Of a stretch of 64,000 nucleotides of DNA, positions 31,030 through 42,717 are shown in pieces. Position numbers and translations under genes: made by a program. How positions within the stretch are numbered: position 1 is the stretch's first letter; each line of letters starts with the position of its first letter. The stretch is from positions 186,001-250,000 of the forward strand of contig NADL03000704.1 in the NCBI GenBank assembly GCA_002205965.3, written 5' to 3'. A model generated the notes under the pieces. The model was not told the origin of the DNA, searched no databases, and saw only the letters and a list, made by a program, of their open reading frames with translations. This DNA is from Kappaphycus alvarezii (taxonomy: Eukaryota > Rhodophyta > Florideophyceae > Gigartinales > Solieriaceae).

Positions 31030-32310
31030 CGCTTATTCGCCCACTCAATCTGCGGTATTCGCCGCTAGCTTCGATCAGAAGCAGAGGGAAGCGTTCCACC
31101 AATTGCAGCTGCCCTGTCCAGAGCGAGCCTGGCTCCAAGCCTCTCTCCCCTTCTCCATGGGCGGTCTAGGTCTCCTGCAAACTTCAGACATTACCGAGGC
31201 TGCTTACGCAGCATCTGTAATTGATTCTTTTGCACTTATCTCCGATCTGCTCACTCTTTCCCAGGACCGCCACTTGGAAGAGATCCCTCGGTCCGCCATC
31301 TCGCTCTTATCCTCCCGCCACCCGCAGCTGTCTTCGTCGCTTACAGCTACGGCTCTTTTCGAGCGTTGTTCATCGCCGGTCCCCGGCGAAAGGCTCCAGT
31401 CTGCGATCACAACTGAACTCATGCTATCGAAGTCCGATAGGTTGTTCACGTCCGCGGCAGCCAGCGACCGAGCACGGCTCCTCTCCGTGCGCACGTCCTC
31501 CGCCTCGTCTGTTTTCTCTTCGCTTCCTCACCCCCACCGCGGTACGTACATGTCCTCTTCTACGTGGAAAGTGGCTCTGGCTCTCCGTCTGGGCATCGCG
31601 CTATTCCCTGGATCTACTCGCTGTCCGGTCTGCTCCCGCCGCTCGGCCGACATCGCACCCGTCTTAGATCCAAGTGGTCAACACGCGTTGACCTGCAAAT
31701 ACGAAGACGGAATGACTCGTCGTCATCACATCCTCCGCAACGTTCTTGCCCACTACTGCAAGGAAGTTGGGATCGTCGCCCTCGTCGAACATCCGCTCCT
31801 CTACCAGGTTCCCAACCCATCTGGGCATTCGGAGTCCCCCGCGCTACGAATGGACATTTACATACCCGCTGCATACGGGCTTCACAGTACCGATATCGCT
31901 GTCGACGTTACTGTTGCCCACCCCTCTGCACGCCACCACATTTCGCCAAGAACGGTTACCGCAGGCGCTGCCGCAACATTCGCAGAGCGCGAGAAACATC
32001 GTCATTACGGCACTTACTGCAACCAAAACGATATCCTCCTCTCCCCGTCGGGATCGATATCTATGGCGCCTTGGGCGACGACGGCAAGGGTTTTTTCCGC
32101 CGCCTTGCTTCCTTCGCTGCTTCCCGTCGCGGTTCCTCCCCTCAACAAGAGCTCCGCGACTTCCTCACCCGTTTTGCATTTAGTCTCCAAATAATGCAGG
32201 CGCGACAGGTTTCTACCCGCCGCCCGCATCCGTAGTTAATTTATGAATACCCTCCGCACGCTTCTGTGCGACATTGTACAACCAATTAAGATTTACCACC
32301 ACTATTTTCG
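31030..32310 (+). mobile_element. Family-E LINE, C-terminal half and 3' UTR
   Basis: The 363-residue frame (31103-32194) covers post-RT sequence (LPFSMGGLGLLQTSDITEAA), the knuckle (C-P-V-C-S-R-R ... GQHALTC), RRHHILRN, and the RLE (ALRMDIYIP then AVDVTVAHPSA). A one-base loss near 32040 shifts the last ~60 codons into another frame, where the usual end (GFFRRLASFAASRRGSS to RRPHP) finishes at 32235. The 3' UTR hairpin CGCAC (32255-32259)/GTGCG (32266-32270) and AATTAAGATTTACCACC follow. The RT is missing by 5' truncation. Confidence 0.8.
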
Positions 32311-32423
32311 TATCACTCTTTTAATGGTTTACAGCATATCTTGTGGGACTTAGGCCTTTTATTTCAAGTCAAGAACTTAGCTTTTTCTTTTTTTCTAATA
32401 ATTTTTTTCGTCCATAACTTTAA

Positions 32424-32545
32424 TATGAGAGAAAAGGGGCGTTTCTTTATTGAGATGTATGGATTGACTGGAACCCATTTTGAGTTGTAAATCTGAATGC
32501 CATATTAAATACATGTAACGATGGTCGGAGCAATGTACAAATTTT
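32424..32545 (-). mobile_element. LINE family I, 3' end
   Basis: Second copy of the repeat at 7795-7910. The minus strand ends CTCAATAAAGAAACGCCCC then TTTTCTC. Confidence 0.6.
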
Positions 32546-32639
32546 ATTATTAAATTCAGTAAATTGCGGCATGAATTTGCAAAAAGATTGACCCGACCGC
32601 CGGTAATGTTTCCTCGCCCAATTCGCGACAAATTGTGCT

Positions 32640-32967
32640 ACCTCCTTCAGAAGTGAAATGGCTCCTGGGTTCCGATCGTGAAGATCGGAACTGGAACAGG
32701 CATGTTTTCGCTGGAAAATTCGATACTTAACCTTCAGTACTTCCGAACCTTTCGGCGAGGGCGGTTATCAAGCTAGTGAGATGGTCAAATTTCGTTATTC
32801 TCCGATGAGAAGGGGCCAGAGATTGGCGAGGGTGAAGTCAAAGTAATCAGTTTCCCTGATGACAAATGGGTTGGATTTGCGTTCCCTTGGAGGTCGGGAT
32901 ACTATAGGGGGGTGCCCAGTGGCACGACCAAGATCTCTTCAGAGCAAAGAGACCTGAATATCACGGC
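32640..32967 (-). pseudogene. Eroded family-B-like LINE C-terminal piece
   Basis: The minus strand reads T-D-Y-F-D-F-T-L-A-N-L-W-P-L-L, a decayed form of the RLE end YFDVTFVNPLAP. Flanking text is too eroded to assign. Confidence 0.45.
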
Positions 32968-33260
32968 AAAGTTTTGAGTTTTTACTCTTGGAAGATATAT
33001 TCGATCTTTCGGAAAGTTGTCCAGACAACCACAATCCACTCAGAAGGGCATGCCGACACAGGAATGTGGAAGGAACCACGCTCCTTAAAGGCCACCTTAA
33101 GGCCAGCCATCAAGCAGGCTACAATGGACATGAGGTACTGCAGCGTGCCTTGGCATCAAAACCCCGAACCTGTCCGCATGTTTCCATTGCCCTCACGGAT
33201 ACCTTCCCTTCTACATGACACCATGCGACACTTCCATCTCATTGGCCGATGATTCTAAGA
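32968..33260 (-). mobile_element. LINE family C, 3' region
   Basis: Minus-strand order: eroded coding end, a shared 3' UTR (complement of AAGGCCAGCCATCAAGCAGG), then GGTTGTCTGGACAAC and the terminus CTTCCAAGAGTAAAA. The second copy at 41737-42060 shows that the short family-C inserts are the last 45-80 bp of this UTR. Confidence 0.65.
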
Positions 33261-33600
33261 TACGGGCCTTCCGTGCCGGTGTAGGCATCTTGCGCTGGGT
33301 GAAAAAAAATGTACACAGCAAGGTCAAGTAAACAGCTGTGCTAGTCGCTCTAGACCTCTTCATGACTTTACTGTCAGTCCCGGACCTCACTTAGAAGAAC
33401 ATTGCTATAATTTTCGTGCCCTGAAAAGCCCTCTTCCTGAACTATAAGATGATATGAGAATTCTCGGCCAGCTCATGCAGAACAGTGAAAGAACTTTCTA
33501 CATTGAAGAAAATCAAAAAAAACAATTGGCAGCACCGACAAAGGCGGAAAAGGCGAGCATCGCATCAAGGTGACCAGTTGGCAGTAACCAGCTCCATGTG
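33261..33600. other. Unassigned spacer
   Basis: No gene or repeat recognised. Confidence 0.3.
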
Positions 33601-33644
33601 AAGGGGGAAATTAGGGGTATTTTTTATTCATGGAAAATGAGGTC
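33601..33644 (-). mobile_element. LINE family-A-like 3' terminus cut by copia element 2
   Basis: The minus strand ends CATTTTCCATGAATAAAAAA then TACCCCTAATTTCCCCC. The copia element starts right behind it, so the LINE end was the landing site. Confidence 0.55.
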
Positions 33645-33649
33645 AGCTG
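33645..33649. repeat. Target-site duplication AGCTG, left
   Basis: Paired with 39069-39073. Confidence 0.85.
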
Positions 33650-34146
33650 AGTTTCAAGGTCTTGTTCAATGCCCTTGATCATCCCAAGATCATCAGAGGG
33701 ATGGGATTTACTGTCCTATTATACTAGTTCCTAGCTTCAGTAAATCAGGTCAAATCATCCCACCTTGCCTCTCTCTCTGATGCTATGCATCCCCTAGTTG
33801 TTCAAACTGTTCTCATTGATATAAGATGTTCATAACACTATTTTTATGAGGGTTCTTGACAAAGTTGTTTGATGCTAGCGTTACACTAGCTCCCATTGGT
33901 TCATTCATAATTGAGCACTTGTCCGATCATCATCCCTGATGTAACATCTTGTTGTGTACGCATATGCAATCATACCATCATATACTACTCTGTAAACAAA
34001 CAATAGATAGTCCTGTGTACAATACGTGCCTGTGCATCAGCCCTATTCTGACGGTCACTCCATCCTGACTTCTGTCCTATTGAACATGTTTCAGAACATC
34101 ACAGTAAAGTGATGTTGGCGAGTGCCGCACACGTGCCTGTTCAACT
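33650..34146 (-). repeat. 3' LTR of copia element 2
   Basis: This 497-bp LTR differs from 38572-39068 by about one base. On the minus strand its ends are AGTTGAAC and TTGAAACT, so the terminal inverted repeat is AGTT/AACT and not the usual TG/CA. Confidence 0.85.
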
Positions 34147-37100
34147 CCCCCCATGCGGCTCACGCCTTAAACCTGATCAAACGACTCCTCCTTAGCTGAT
34201 GATAGAAAGCCGAGCAATGATCGTTGCCTGTCAAACCTTATTCTTCCTAGGGGCTTTTAAGAGCATCAGCCACCATGTCCATAGTATTGCAGTACTTGAG
34301 CTCAACTGTTCCAATGGTGACGTGATGCCGCACGTAATTGAATCGAATAGAGACGTGCTTTGCCTTTCTCAATCCATTGTTGCTCCACGCAACAGCACCC
34401 TGATTGTCTTCATGGATTACTGTGCTTCTGGTCTGCGTCGCATCCAATTCATCTAGCAACTTCCGTATCCATACAACGAGTTTTGTACCTTCACTTACTG
34501 ATATAAACTCCGCCTCAGTTGTAGACAATGCCACAGTCCTTAGCTTCAATGATCTCCATGCAACCGCTGTCCCTCCAAGTTTCAATACTGTTCCTATTGT
34601 TGAGCGTCTGTCAGTTCTGTCTCCAGCCCAGTCGGCATCGCAGAACGCCTCCAAAACCTCGGATTTCCCACAAATTAGACGTAGCATATATCCAGATGTT
34701 CCCTTAAGATGCCTTAAAATCCTCTTCGCCATCTTCCAGTGTAGCTCTTTAGGTTCCGACATTTAACGACAGAGAAGAGAAACTTCTGCACATATATCGG
34801 GCCTCGTTCTCGTAGAGATATACAGAAGCGCACCCATCAGTTCCTGGTACTTCCCTTTGTCTGTTGCAGGGCTGGGTTGTTCAAGGTCGGCCATTGCACT
34901 CTCAGTCATAGGGTTTTCCATGGGTCGACAGTCTTTCATACCAAATCTTTCCAGTACATTCATTACGTAGTGGCTTTGAGATAGCCAGGCACCATTCCCT
35001 TCCCTAATAAACCTTAGACCAAGGAATGTGTGAGATGATCCCATCTCCTTAGTATCAAGCTGTCCTCTCAGTTCAGCTTTACCCTTCTCAATGCTGGATT
35101 TAGATTGACTCATAATCAAGATATCATCAACATAGTTTAACATCCAAACTGAACCCCTCCTGTAGACACATTCATCTGATACCAGTGGTTCAAACTTAAG
35201 TATCTTCATCACAGATGAAAACTTATCATACCACAACTTAGGCGCTTGCTTCAGGCCATATAATCCTTTTTAATCTTAAACGCTTCTGAAACTGCACTTA
35301 TATTCAATCCAGGTGGTGGTGACACATAAACATCCTCTATTATATCACCATGCAGGAAGGCTGTACGGATATCGAGCTGCTCGATAAAGTATCCCCTCAT
35401 GACCGCTATGGCCAGACATGTACGAAGAGTAACGAAATCAACAACGGGGGCGAATAACTCGCCAAAATCAAACTGCATGAATCCCCTGAAAACCAGGCGA
35501 GACTTATGTCTCCGTACATTTCCCTTTTAATCATACTTCCTCAGAAATATAAACCTTGTTGATAGTACTTGTACCCCATTGGGACGATCTACAACTTCCC
35601 AAGTCCCGTGGCGTTTTAATGATTCAAGTTCATCCTGCATTGCCTCCTGCCACGAGGCTGCATCCTCACTCTGCATTGCCTCACTTACTGTAATAGGATC
35701 TGCTTGATGTGTATTCATTACCATCGATGATCCCGGAGTGTAATAGTCGGGAGATCGTCTCTCTCTGCGAGGGTACCTCGTATCATCCTCCTGTATCACA
35801 TCACCAGCTGCCCCATTCTCGGTAGTGTGGTACTCTGCTGCGCTGCTGCCAACTCCAGTAAAGTCCACCTCTTCCACATCACCATTCTCATCTGCCGGAA
35901 TATGAGTCAGCATGTTTTCCATTTCAATTTCCTCCATAGAACCTACATTTGTTTCCTCAATTCCTGCATTACTTGTGTCAGTTGCAGCGGAACCAGACTC
36001 ATGAACTTGTTGGTTTTTACCAACACCCCCTTCTAACGTCGAAGTTTCCCTTTCCGCCATTGGAATCGATATTTCCGAGCCGCTGCTCGAGTGGTGCTCT
36101 TTGCCGTTGGATATGAAGTTTTCCTCATCCATATCCAAACCCTGTTCGTCGTTATAAATAGATTTTGCAGGGAAGCGATCCTCCACAATTGTAACATCTC
36201 GATTGAGTATAGCTCTGCGTTCCATAGGTAGCCATACTTTATACTGTAAGTTTTCCAGGCATGTTACTATAATTCCAAACTTGGACTTCGGGTCCAACTT
36301 CCTCCGTAGCTCTTTGGGTATGTGGTACCATCCAAGGCACTCGAAGACTTTCAAGTGACTGACACTGGTCTAACTACATGCATCACCTCATATGATGTTC
36401 TAGTATTGTCCCATGGACAATGAAATAGGTTACGGATCTGAGCTGCATGAGATATTGCTTCGGCCCAGAATTCTCTTGGTAGAGACGCGTGGTCCAACAT
36501 TGCACTTGCACTCTCGAAAATTGTGCGGTTTTCTCTTCCCGCTATGCAATTTAAATTGGGGGAGTACCTTGGAGCCATATGGTGTTCGATACCTCTCTCT
36601 TCTAAGTATGATTTCATTCCGATATACTCCCCTCCACCATCGGAATGCAACTTCTTAATTGTACAAGAGAACTTCCGCTCCAACCACGGTCTGTAGAGCT
36701 TAAACTTCGATAGAACATCAGACTTTCTCACAATAGGATATACAGTGATATATCCCGTTCCCTCATCAATAAAATTTACGAAGTACAGACACCCAGAGAA
36801 AGACGGGGTGGACATCGGCCCACAGACGTCAGAGTGAATGACTGCACATCGTTCCGTTGTCCTATGCGTATTTTTTCGAAGGGACTGGCGTGTTTGCTTT
36901 CCCGTCATACAGTTGTCGCATACCTCCTTCTTAATGCGAGGGCTGTTCAAGTCCATTCCAGTTACAGAACCATTCCTGTATAGAGACTTAATACTTTCTA
37001 GGTTTGCATGACCTGGTCTGTTATGCCAGAGTTGCATGTTTCTCTCATGGGTAATCTGACGGGACTCGGAATCTCCGGTCGTTCTGGCCATTGTCAGGCG

Positions 37101-38557
37101 CCCTTGCTGTTGCGAGCTTCCCTCACTAGCTCTACTTCTCTCCATTAGAGCGCCAGTGGGTTTCAAATTAACGGTGTACACATTACCATGACCAAAAACT
37201 CCCTGGAATTTAAGGATTCCATCCTTAATTCCACTGCATTTCCCTCGCGATCCAAACCTGATCAGATATCCGTCCTCAGGCAAATTATATAGTGACATCA
37301 GGTTCGATGCAATATTTTGGAACATAAAGTGTAACATGTAGCACAATAACATGTTCATGCTCATCTCCTGGATAGCCTACCTTCGTAACGGCGTAAACTG
37401 TACCAATATGTGTAGCATGGATGGTTCTTCCATCTCCCACAACAATAGCACGTGGTTCAATTTCCGTAATGTTACTAAGCCACTCCTTTCTATTGATCAT
37501 ATGGTCAGACACCCCTGAGTCCAGAAGGAAACGTTCAGTATCTTCTGATTTCAGGATCGTCAACGATACCATTACGTTATGACAGTTTTCATCATGAGAA
37601 TTACTTCTTGTTCCTACTGTAAGCGCAAATGCAGGAATCGCATTTCCATATTGTCGGATGCATTACTCTGCCTCGGAGCTGAGTTGCTGATGTTCTTGTA
37701 TCCCCTGCTATCGTTATTCGGGCAGTTCTTTGCAATATGGCCCACCATATTGCATTTATAACATCTCCGCTTGTCAACCCATTTCTCGCGTCTTCCACCG
37801 CTTCTAGACCTTGCTGCTAACGCCTGACCAACCACATGGTCACTCCTCCTTCCGACAGTATGGGGACGGTCATTATGATCTTCATACTCTTGGAGGAGGC
37901 GGACTGTAGTCGTCTCCCAGTCCAATCCCTCTTGGACATTCTGTAGGGAAGCTATAACATGGCCAAACTGAGATTTGTTCTTGTCTCCGAACGAAGCAAG
38001 TAACATGGCCACCTGTAGGTCTGCACTGACCTCACTCCCCATCCCTGCAAGACGGTTAAAGATCTTCTCAAATGAGTCGACGTAGTCTTGCATTATTTGC
38101 CCCTTGTAGGTAAGATTTGCCAGTTTAGATTGCAGCTGCACCTTGGTTGCGGTGTTCGACACTGCGTACCGCTCCTTCAATCTAGCCCACATCTTAAACG
38201 GATTAGACTCAGCAGTGAGGCAAAGTCGAAGAGGACGGTCTCCCAATCCTTGAATAATGACTATCCTAGCAGTAGCAAAACTGGTTTGGGTGTTCTCATC
38301 CAGTTCTCCATCAGCTGCTTGCGCGTCTTGTTCGATCATGGACATCACACCTTTTCCCTGAAGAGCAGCCTCAGTACGCGCAGCTCAAAGATGTTAGTCA
38401 TCACCGGGCCTACCATGAAATTTGTGGATTTTCTTCCGAGTCTTTCATGTTGACAAACAAAAAAACACAACCTTATAGCGTCACACAGTACAAGACAAAG
38501 GGTAGTATAGTGATCAAAGAGAGCAAAGTGGAGATGTTCAAAGCCACAGGCGTATTT

Positions 38558-38571
38558 CTGGGCCCATAACC
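38558..38571 (-). other. Primer-binding site of copia element 2
   Basis: On the minus strand GGTTATGGGCCCAG abuts the 5' LTR and is complementary to the initiator Met-tRNA anticodon arm, as in element 1. Confidence 0.85.
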
Positions 38572-39068
38572 AGTTTCAAGGTCTTGTTCAATGCCCTTGA
38601 TCATCCCAAGATCATCAGAGGGATGGGATTTACTGTCCTATTATACTAGTTCCTAGCTTCAGTAAATCAGGTCAAATCATCCCACCTTGCCTCTCTCTCT
38701 GATGCTATGCATCCCCTAGTTGTTCAAACTGTTCTCATTGATATAAGATGTTCATAACACTATTTTTATGAGGGTTCTTGACAAAGTTGTTTGATGCTAG
38801 CGTTACACTAGCTCCCATTGGTTCATTCATAATTGAGCACTTGTCCGATCATCATCCCTGATGTAACATCTTGTTGTGTACGCATATGCAATCATACCAT
38901 CATATACTACTCTGTAAACAAACAATAGATAGTCCTGTGTACAATACGTGCCTGTGCATCAGCCCTATTCTGACGGTCACTCCATCCTGACCTCTGTCCT
39001 ATTGAACATGTTTCAGAACATCACAGTAAAGTGATGTTGGCGAGTGCCGCACACGTGCCTGTTCAACT
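38572..39068 (-). repeat. 5' LTR of copia element 2
   Basis: 497-bp partner of 33650-34146, followed by AGCTG at 39069-39073. Confidence 0.85.
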
Positions 39069-39129
39069 AGCTGTTATATAAGGGATATTGTAATGTAATT
39101 AAAAGCCTACGATGTCAAGGGTTGGCTGG

Positions 39130-40090
39130 AAGCTGTAAAAACGCTAGAAAATTGAAGAAAGATTCGATGAAAAACCAGCAATTACTTAAAACCAATCTAG
39201 AAAAAGCATTCAAGCAAGAGGTAGCCATCTCCTGTGAAGAATGCGTTTTGCATCTGCGCCTCGGCCATACCTTGCCCCTTCCCGTGGTCAAGGTCTGTAT
39301 CGCCGAAGGCCTACTACCGAGTTTGACCCAAGTGGAAGTATGTGAAAGCTACTCTAAAGGGAAGGAGCGTCTCCAGTTCCCTGGATCTCTCACATCTGTT
39401 CAAAGGGTCGATCAGTTACACTATGATACTAAAGGTCCTGTCACAGTTCCGTCCGACGATGGTAACAAGTTCTTCCTCACAGTGGTTGAGGAGTACAGTA
39501 GATTCACCTAGGTATGCCCAATGAGGTACAAAGGGGAAGCTTTAGAGGCTCTGTTCCGATTCGTCGAGCGACTCGGGAAGCAATTGTGCACCGCGGTACA
39601 CATAGACGGCAGTTCTGAGTTCCGTAAAGTCCGTGACCAATTGGATAACGATGGCGTAGATGTCCACGACAGAGTACACCCTGAATTAAATGGTTTGGTC
39701 GAATAGAAGCATGGAGTGATCATGGGGCATGCAACTGCATGCCTAGAGAACACCAAGCTGACAGATAGCCTGTTCCATTACGCCACACGGCACGTTCTCG
39801 ATGCACGATACGCTGTTAGGCACAGCACCACAGGAAAAGTTCTGTGCAAGATGGCTTTTGGACAAGATCTCTTTTACTTACTCCATTTTATGCCATTTGA
39901 TTGTCGTGCACTGTACCGGCCGGTTGCTGCCAAGCTCTCTTTATTTGCGACTAAAGTGCACATTTGCGGCTAGAGTACAGGAAGGTATCTGCCTGGTGCA
40001 TGAGGGCGGTGGCGTATAACTCATCCTAACAGACTTGGGAATTATTCGGACAAAGCATGTACTGTTCGAGGTAACAAAGTTCTCACGACT
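39130..40090 (+). mobile_element. Older Ty1/copia fossil, integrase region
   Basis: A plus-strand trace of a copia integrase: a zinc region with LHLRLGH, then LHYDTKGPVTV, HIDGSSEF and HPELNGLVE, and an end of the core near 39850. No LTRs were found. It is eroded with many breaks and clearly older than elements 1 and 2. Confidence 0.7.
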
Positions 40091-40129
40091 CCTTGGTGCA
40101 AAAAATAACCGACTGGACACTCTGGGTAC

Positions 40130-40620
40130 TCGCTGGCGGGACGTTAAGGTCCTTAAAACCTCCGTCAACAACCCGTAGAGTGACGCTAAGTTCGCTTCCC
40201 GCCCACAGGGATATGATGTGACTGTGGTCAGCCCTCATTCCGCGCCCCACAATCGTTCCACAGTCTTCGATGCCACATCTATCCTTTCTCAAGCGTAAGC
40301 TACCTAGAACAACAGGTATCGCGCCCTTTGCGATGATCTTGATATGGATTTCTACCCGATGTTTTTCGATATCTACGGCTCTGTTGGTCCTCGGACCGAG
40401 GCTGGGTTGCATCGTATTTCTGAGTACATTGCCTCCCGGAAATCGACGAATCCTGTTGCCAAACGTCAGCACTTGTTACTCGTTCTTAGTTCCTTAGTCC
40501 AACAACGGATTGCGATTGCTATCGATCGGAGGAAGCTACACCGCCCTGATTCGTAATTCTGTAGTTCTGATATGTTCATGCGTCAGTAAAAGTCTCTCTC
40601 TCTCTTAGTCTCTAAAGGAC
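40130..40620 (+). pseudogene. LINE family J, RLE and C-terminal region
   Basis: Plus-strand frames carry GYDVTVVSPHSAPHN near 40210 and, after a frameshift, FFDIYGSVGPRTEAGLHRI, EYIASRKSTNPV and a basic end at 40555. It matches the fragment at 2.1-2.6 kb. The RT is not seen. Confidence 0.65.
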
Positions 40621-41089
40621 CTGATCGACCACTAAGCCTTCGAATGGTACGTCTTGTTGAGTGTAAATGGCGCTACTTTCAATTGCAATTTAAATACCCC
40701 ATACAAAAATACACAGGATTGTTGATGTTGCAGTTCAGCATCCACTAGAACAACTGAAGAAAAATAATTTCTTTGGTTTTCAAGAATTGAAAATGGCTGC
40801 GTAGATTGAGGGAGTGATTCGGATCGACAGCAAGGAGATCTAACAACGAATTTTTCCCCACTGGGCTCAATATTTGCCGGATGCCCTGACGTCATATGTC
40901 GGCCCTTGCGCTCGTTGAAATTGCCACTTGAAATAGTTGAAAGTACTCAGCATATTTCCTATACAACTTGGACAGAGGGCAGCTGCTAAAAGCCTTCGAA
41001 GTGTCCCGCGGACAGAAAAAGGGCGCGAATCCATGTTCATCTTCGCGAGCGGGTTTGCGGAGGGCCAGCGATCCTAAGAGCGAGGGGTG
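40621..41089. other. Unassigned spacer
   Basis: A TC run (TCTCTCTCTCTC) near 40600; no gene or repeat recognised. Confidence 0.3.
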
Positions 41090-41165
41090 GGAGATTTCTC
41101 GTCCAAGGTATGGAATTTTTGCTCTTGAAAGATACATTCGATATCCTAGTGGCGAGGGCATTGGA
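41090..41165 (-). mobile_element. Family-C-like LINE 3' terminus, eroded
   Basis: The plus strand reads TTTTTGCTCTTGAAAGATAC then ATTCGATATCC, the complement of the family-C terminus with changes. Confidence 0.45.
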
Positions 41166-41209
41166 TAGCTTCGTATTGGCATTGGTTATATCTTAAGGGG
41201 AGAAAATTG

Positions 41210-41450
41210 GGTCCCGAGGAAACTCAACGAGGTGGGGAGGGCGTGGCCCGAGCTCTGCACGGCCGAAACAGGTTTAGAAGGTCGGACCGCAGGGATGAGC
41301 CCTTCTATCGGGAAGAGCATCCGCGCGAACCAAGAGGTCACCGAGGGAGCCAAAGTTATCCTGCGGGTGCTCCGCACGAAGTGCGTTGGAGACAGCTTGA
41401 GTTGCAAGAAGCAGACCAAGTGAGCGAAGTGCTTCTGCAGCTTTCCTGTA
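41210..41450 (-). pseudogene. Eroded family-B-like LINE, pre-RT region
   Basis: The minus strand reads LATQAVSNALRAEHPQ and then G-P-R-P-P-H-L-V-E-F, decayed forms of PATQAVSDALRRKHPQ and LRPSHLDEL in the long family-B copy. Confidence 0.6.
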
Positions 41451-41615
41451 GGAACTTTGCGATTTGGTTAATTGCTTTGCGTTTAGCCACCAAGTGATGT
41501 ACGCGCGACAGGTTGCCACCAGCCGCATTCCTTCGTAGTTGATGTCTGAGTACTCTTCGCACACTTTCGTGCCTTACAACTCGTAAAGAACTACCACCGC
41601 CACTACCAGCTGCCT
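41440..41615 (+). mobile_element. Family-E LINE 3' end
   Basis: The coding end includes MYARQVATSRIPS. The 3' UTR hairpin GCAC (41559-41562)/GTGC (41569-41572) and TCGTAAAGAACTACCACC follow. Confidence 0.65.
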
Positions 41616-41736
41616 GTAGAGCCCTTATTTGGCTAACTACAGTTGTCGGCGGATTTTCGCTTCCTTTTCTTCTGGAGATGTCAATGTTGTCGTTGCGTTG
41701 TGAAGATAAAATACCTTTTTGGTGCAAGCTGTTCTG

Positions 41737-42060
41737 TCTAAGGGGAAAAGGTTTTGGTGTTTTACTCATGAAAGATACATCCGATCTATCCCATGGTTTT
41801 GCAGACAACCACAATCGACTCAAAAAGGGTATACCGACACAGTAATGGGGAAGGAACTACGCTTCCTAAAAAGCTACCTTCAGGCCAGCCACCAAGCAGG
41901 CTGCATTGGACATGATGGCTGCTGCAGCGTGCCTTCGCACCCCCCGATCCTTCTAATACCGCATGTCTCCTCGCCTGCCTTGACCCGTCGATGTAGACAC
42001 AGGGTCGCGAAGGTGCAGACCCGTGTCTGTTTTCTCCTTTCCTTCTCTCCAAACTCCGTT
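41737..42060 (-). mobile_element. LINE family C, 3' region
   Basis: Second long copy of the family-C 3' region (compare 32968-33260). The plus strand starts GGGGAAAAGGTTTTGGTG and runs through the UTR into an eroded coding end with GGCCAGCCACCAAGCAGG. Confidence 0.65.
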
Positions 42061-42680
42061 TAGATTCCCCCCCGCTGGAAGTGCCAGATGACGAAGTAAA
42101 CTACTTCATCATCCCCTCAATCTTTTTGGCGTGAATGAGAACTTTGTACTGCCCATTGAGCTACAGCTGCATCCCTCGACGAAATATTTCACCCTTGGAT
42201 AGGAGGATGCAACGTGGGGTGGGATATTGTGGGCGGTGAGGGGTATTGTAGTACTTGAGTAAAGGTGGGGGAAGGTTTGGGTATTTTACTCTTGGAAGAT
42301 ATATCTAATTATGTCTCCAGATCACCTTGAGTAAAGGTGATGACATCTGGAGACATATTTCCGGCGACAGTCTTAAATGATTTATCAGAAATTTAGTTGA
42401 AATTAGAAGTCAATGCAAATAAAAAATACAGTACTGTATATCTCTCTTTCAAACATGCGGGCAATAACGGGTATTTAGTGCTACCCATCAGAGACGATTT
42501 ATCCCGCACAACGCACTAGCGGCGTGGATACAACCATACATTAAAATAACCCAGAAATTCCCCCAGGGGTATTTTGATCAAGTACGAAAGGACCGTGCCA
42601 TTTACGGCTGATGGCTTGAATATGTACAGTACTGTACCGTACTGTACCGTACATGGAAGGGTGTACCATACAGATACAGT
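42061..42680. other. Spacer with LINE ends and GTACTGTA words
   Basis: It holds a family-C terminus at 42266-42305 (minus), a family-A 3' UTR at 42472-42568 (plus, ending ACATTAAAATAACCC then AGAAATTCCCCC), and GTACAGTACTGTACCGTACT words near 42625. A short inverted repeat (TCACCTTGAGTAAAGGTGA) lies near 42324. No gene. Confidence 0.5.
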
Positions 42681-42717
42681 TTGAACTAAATGTATAAATT
42701 TTTGAATTGTAACGAAT

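Larger units (their letters stand above)
33650..39068 (-). mobile_element. Ty1/copia LTR retrotransposon 2, very young
   Basis: The element is 5419 bp on the minus strand with 497-bp LTRs (about 99.8% identical) and the 5-bp duplication AGCTG. In order from the 5' LTR: primer site 38558-38571; gag 37614-38348 with the zinc knuckle C-Y-K-C-N-M-V-G-H; protease near 37285-37572 (LLDSGVSDHM); integrase 36351-37290 with the H-C zinc region and a D-D-E-type core; RT 34763-35480 with Y-V-D-D; RNase H 34247-34762. The whole copia layout is present. The frame comes in about six blocks, so a few breaks are likely and the copy looks recently dead. A G-tract of six adjoins the 3' LTR. Confidence 0.9.
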
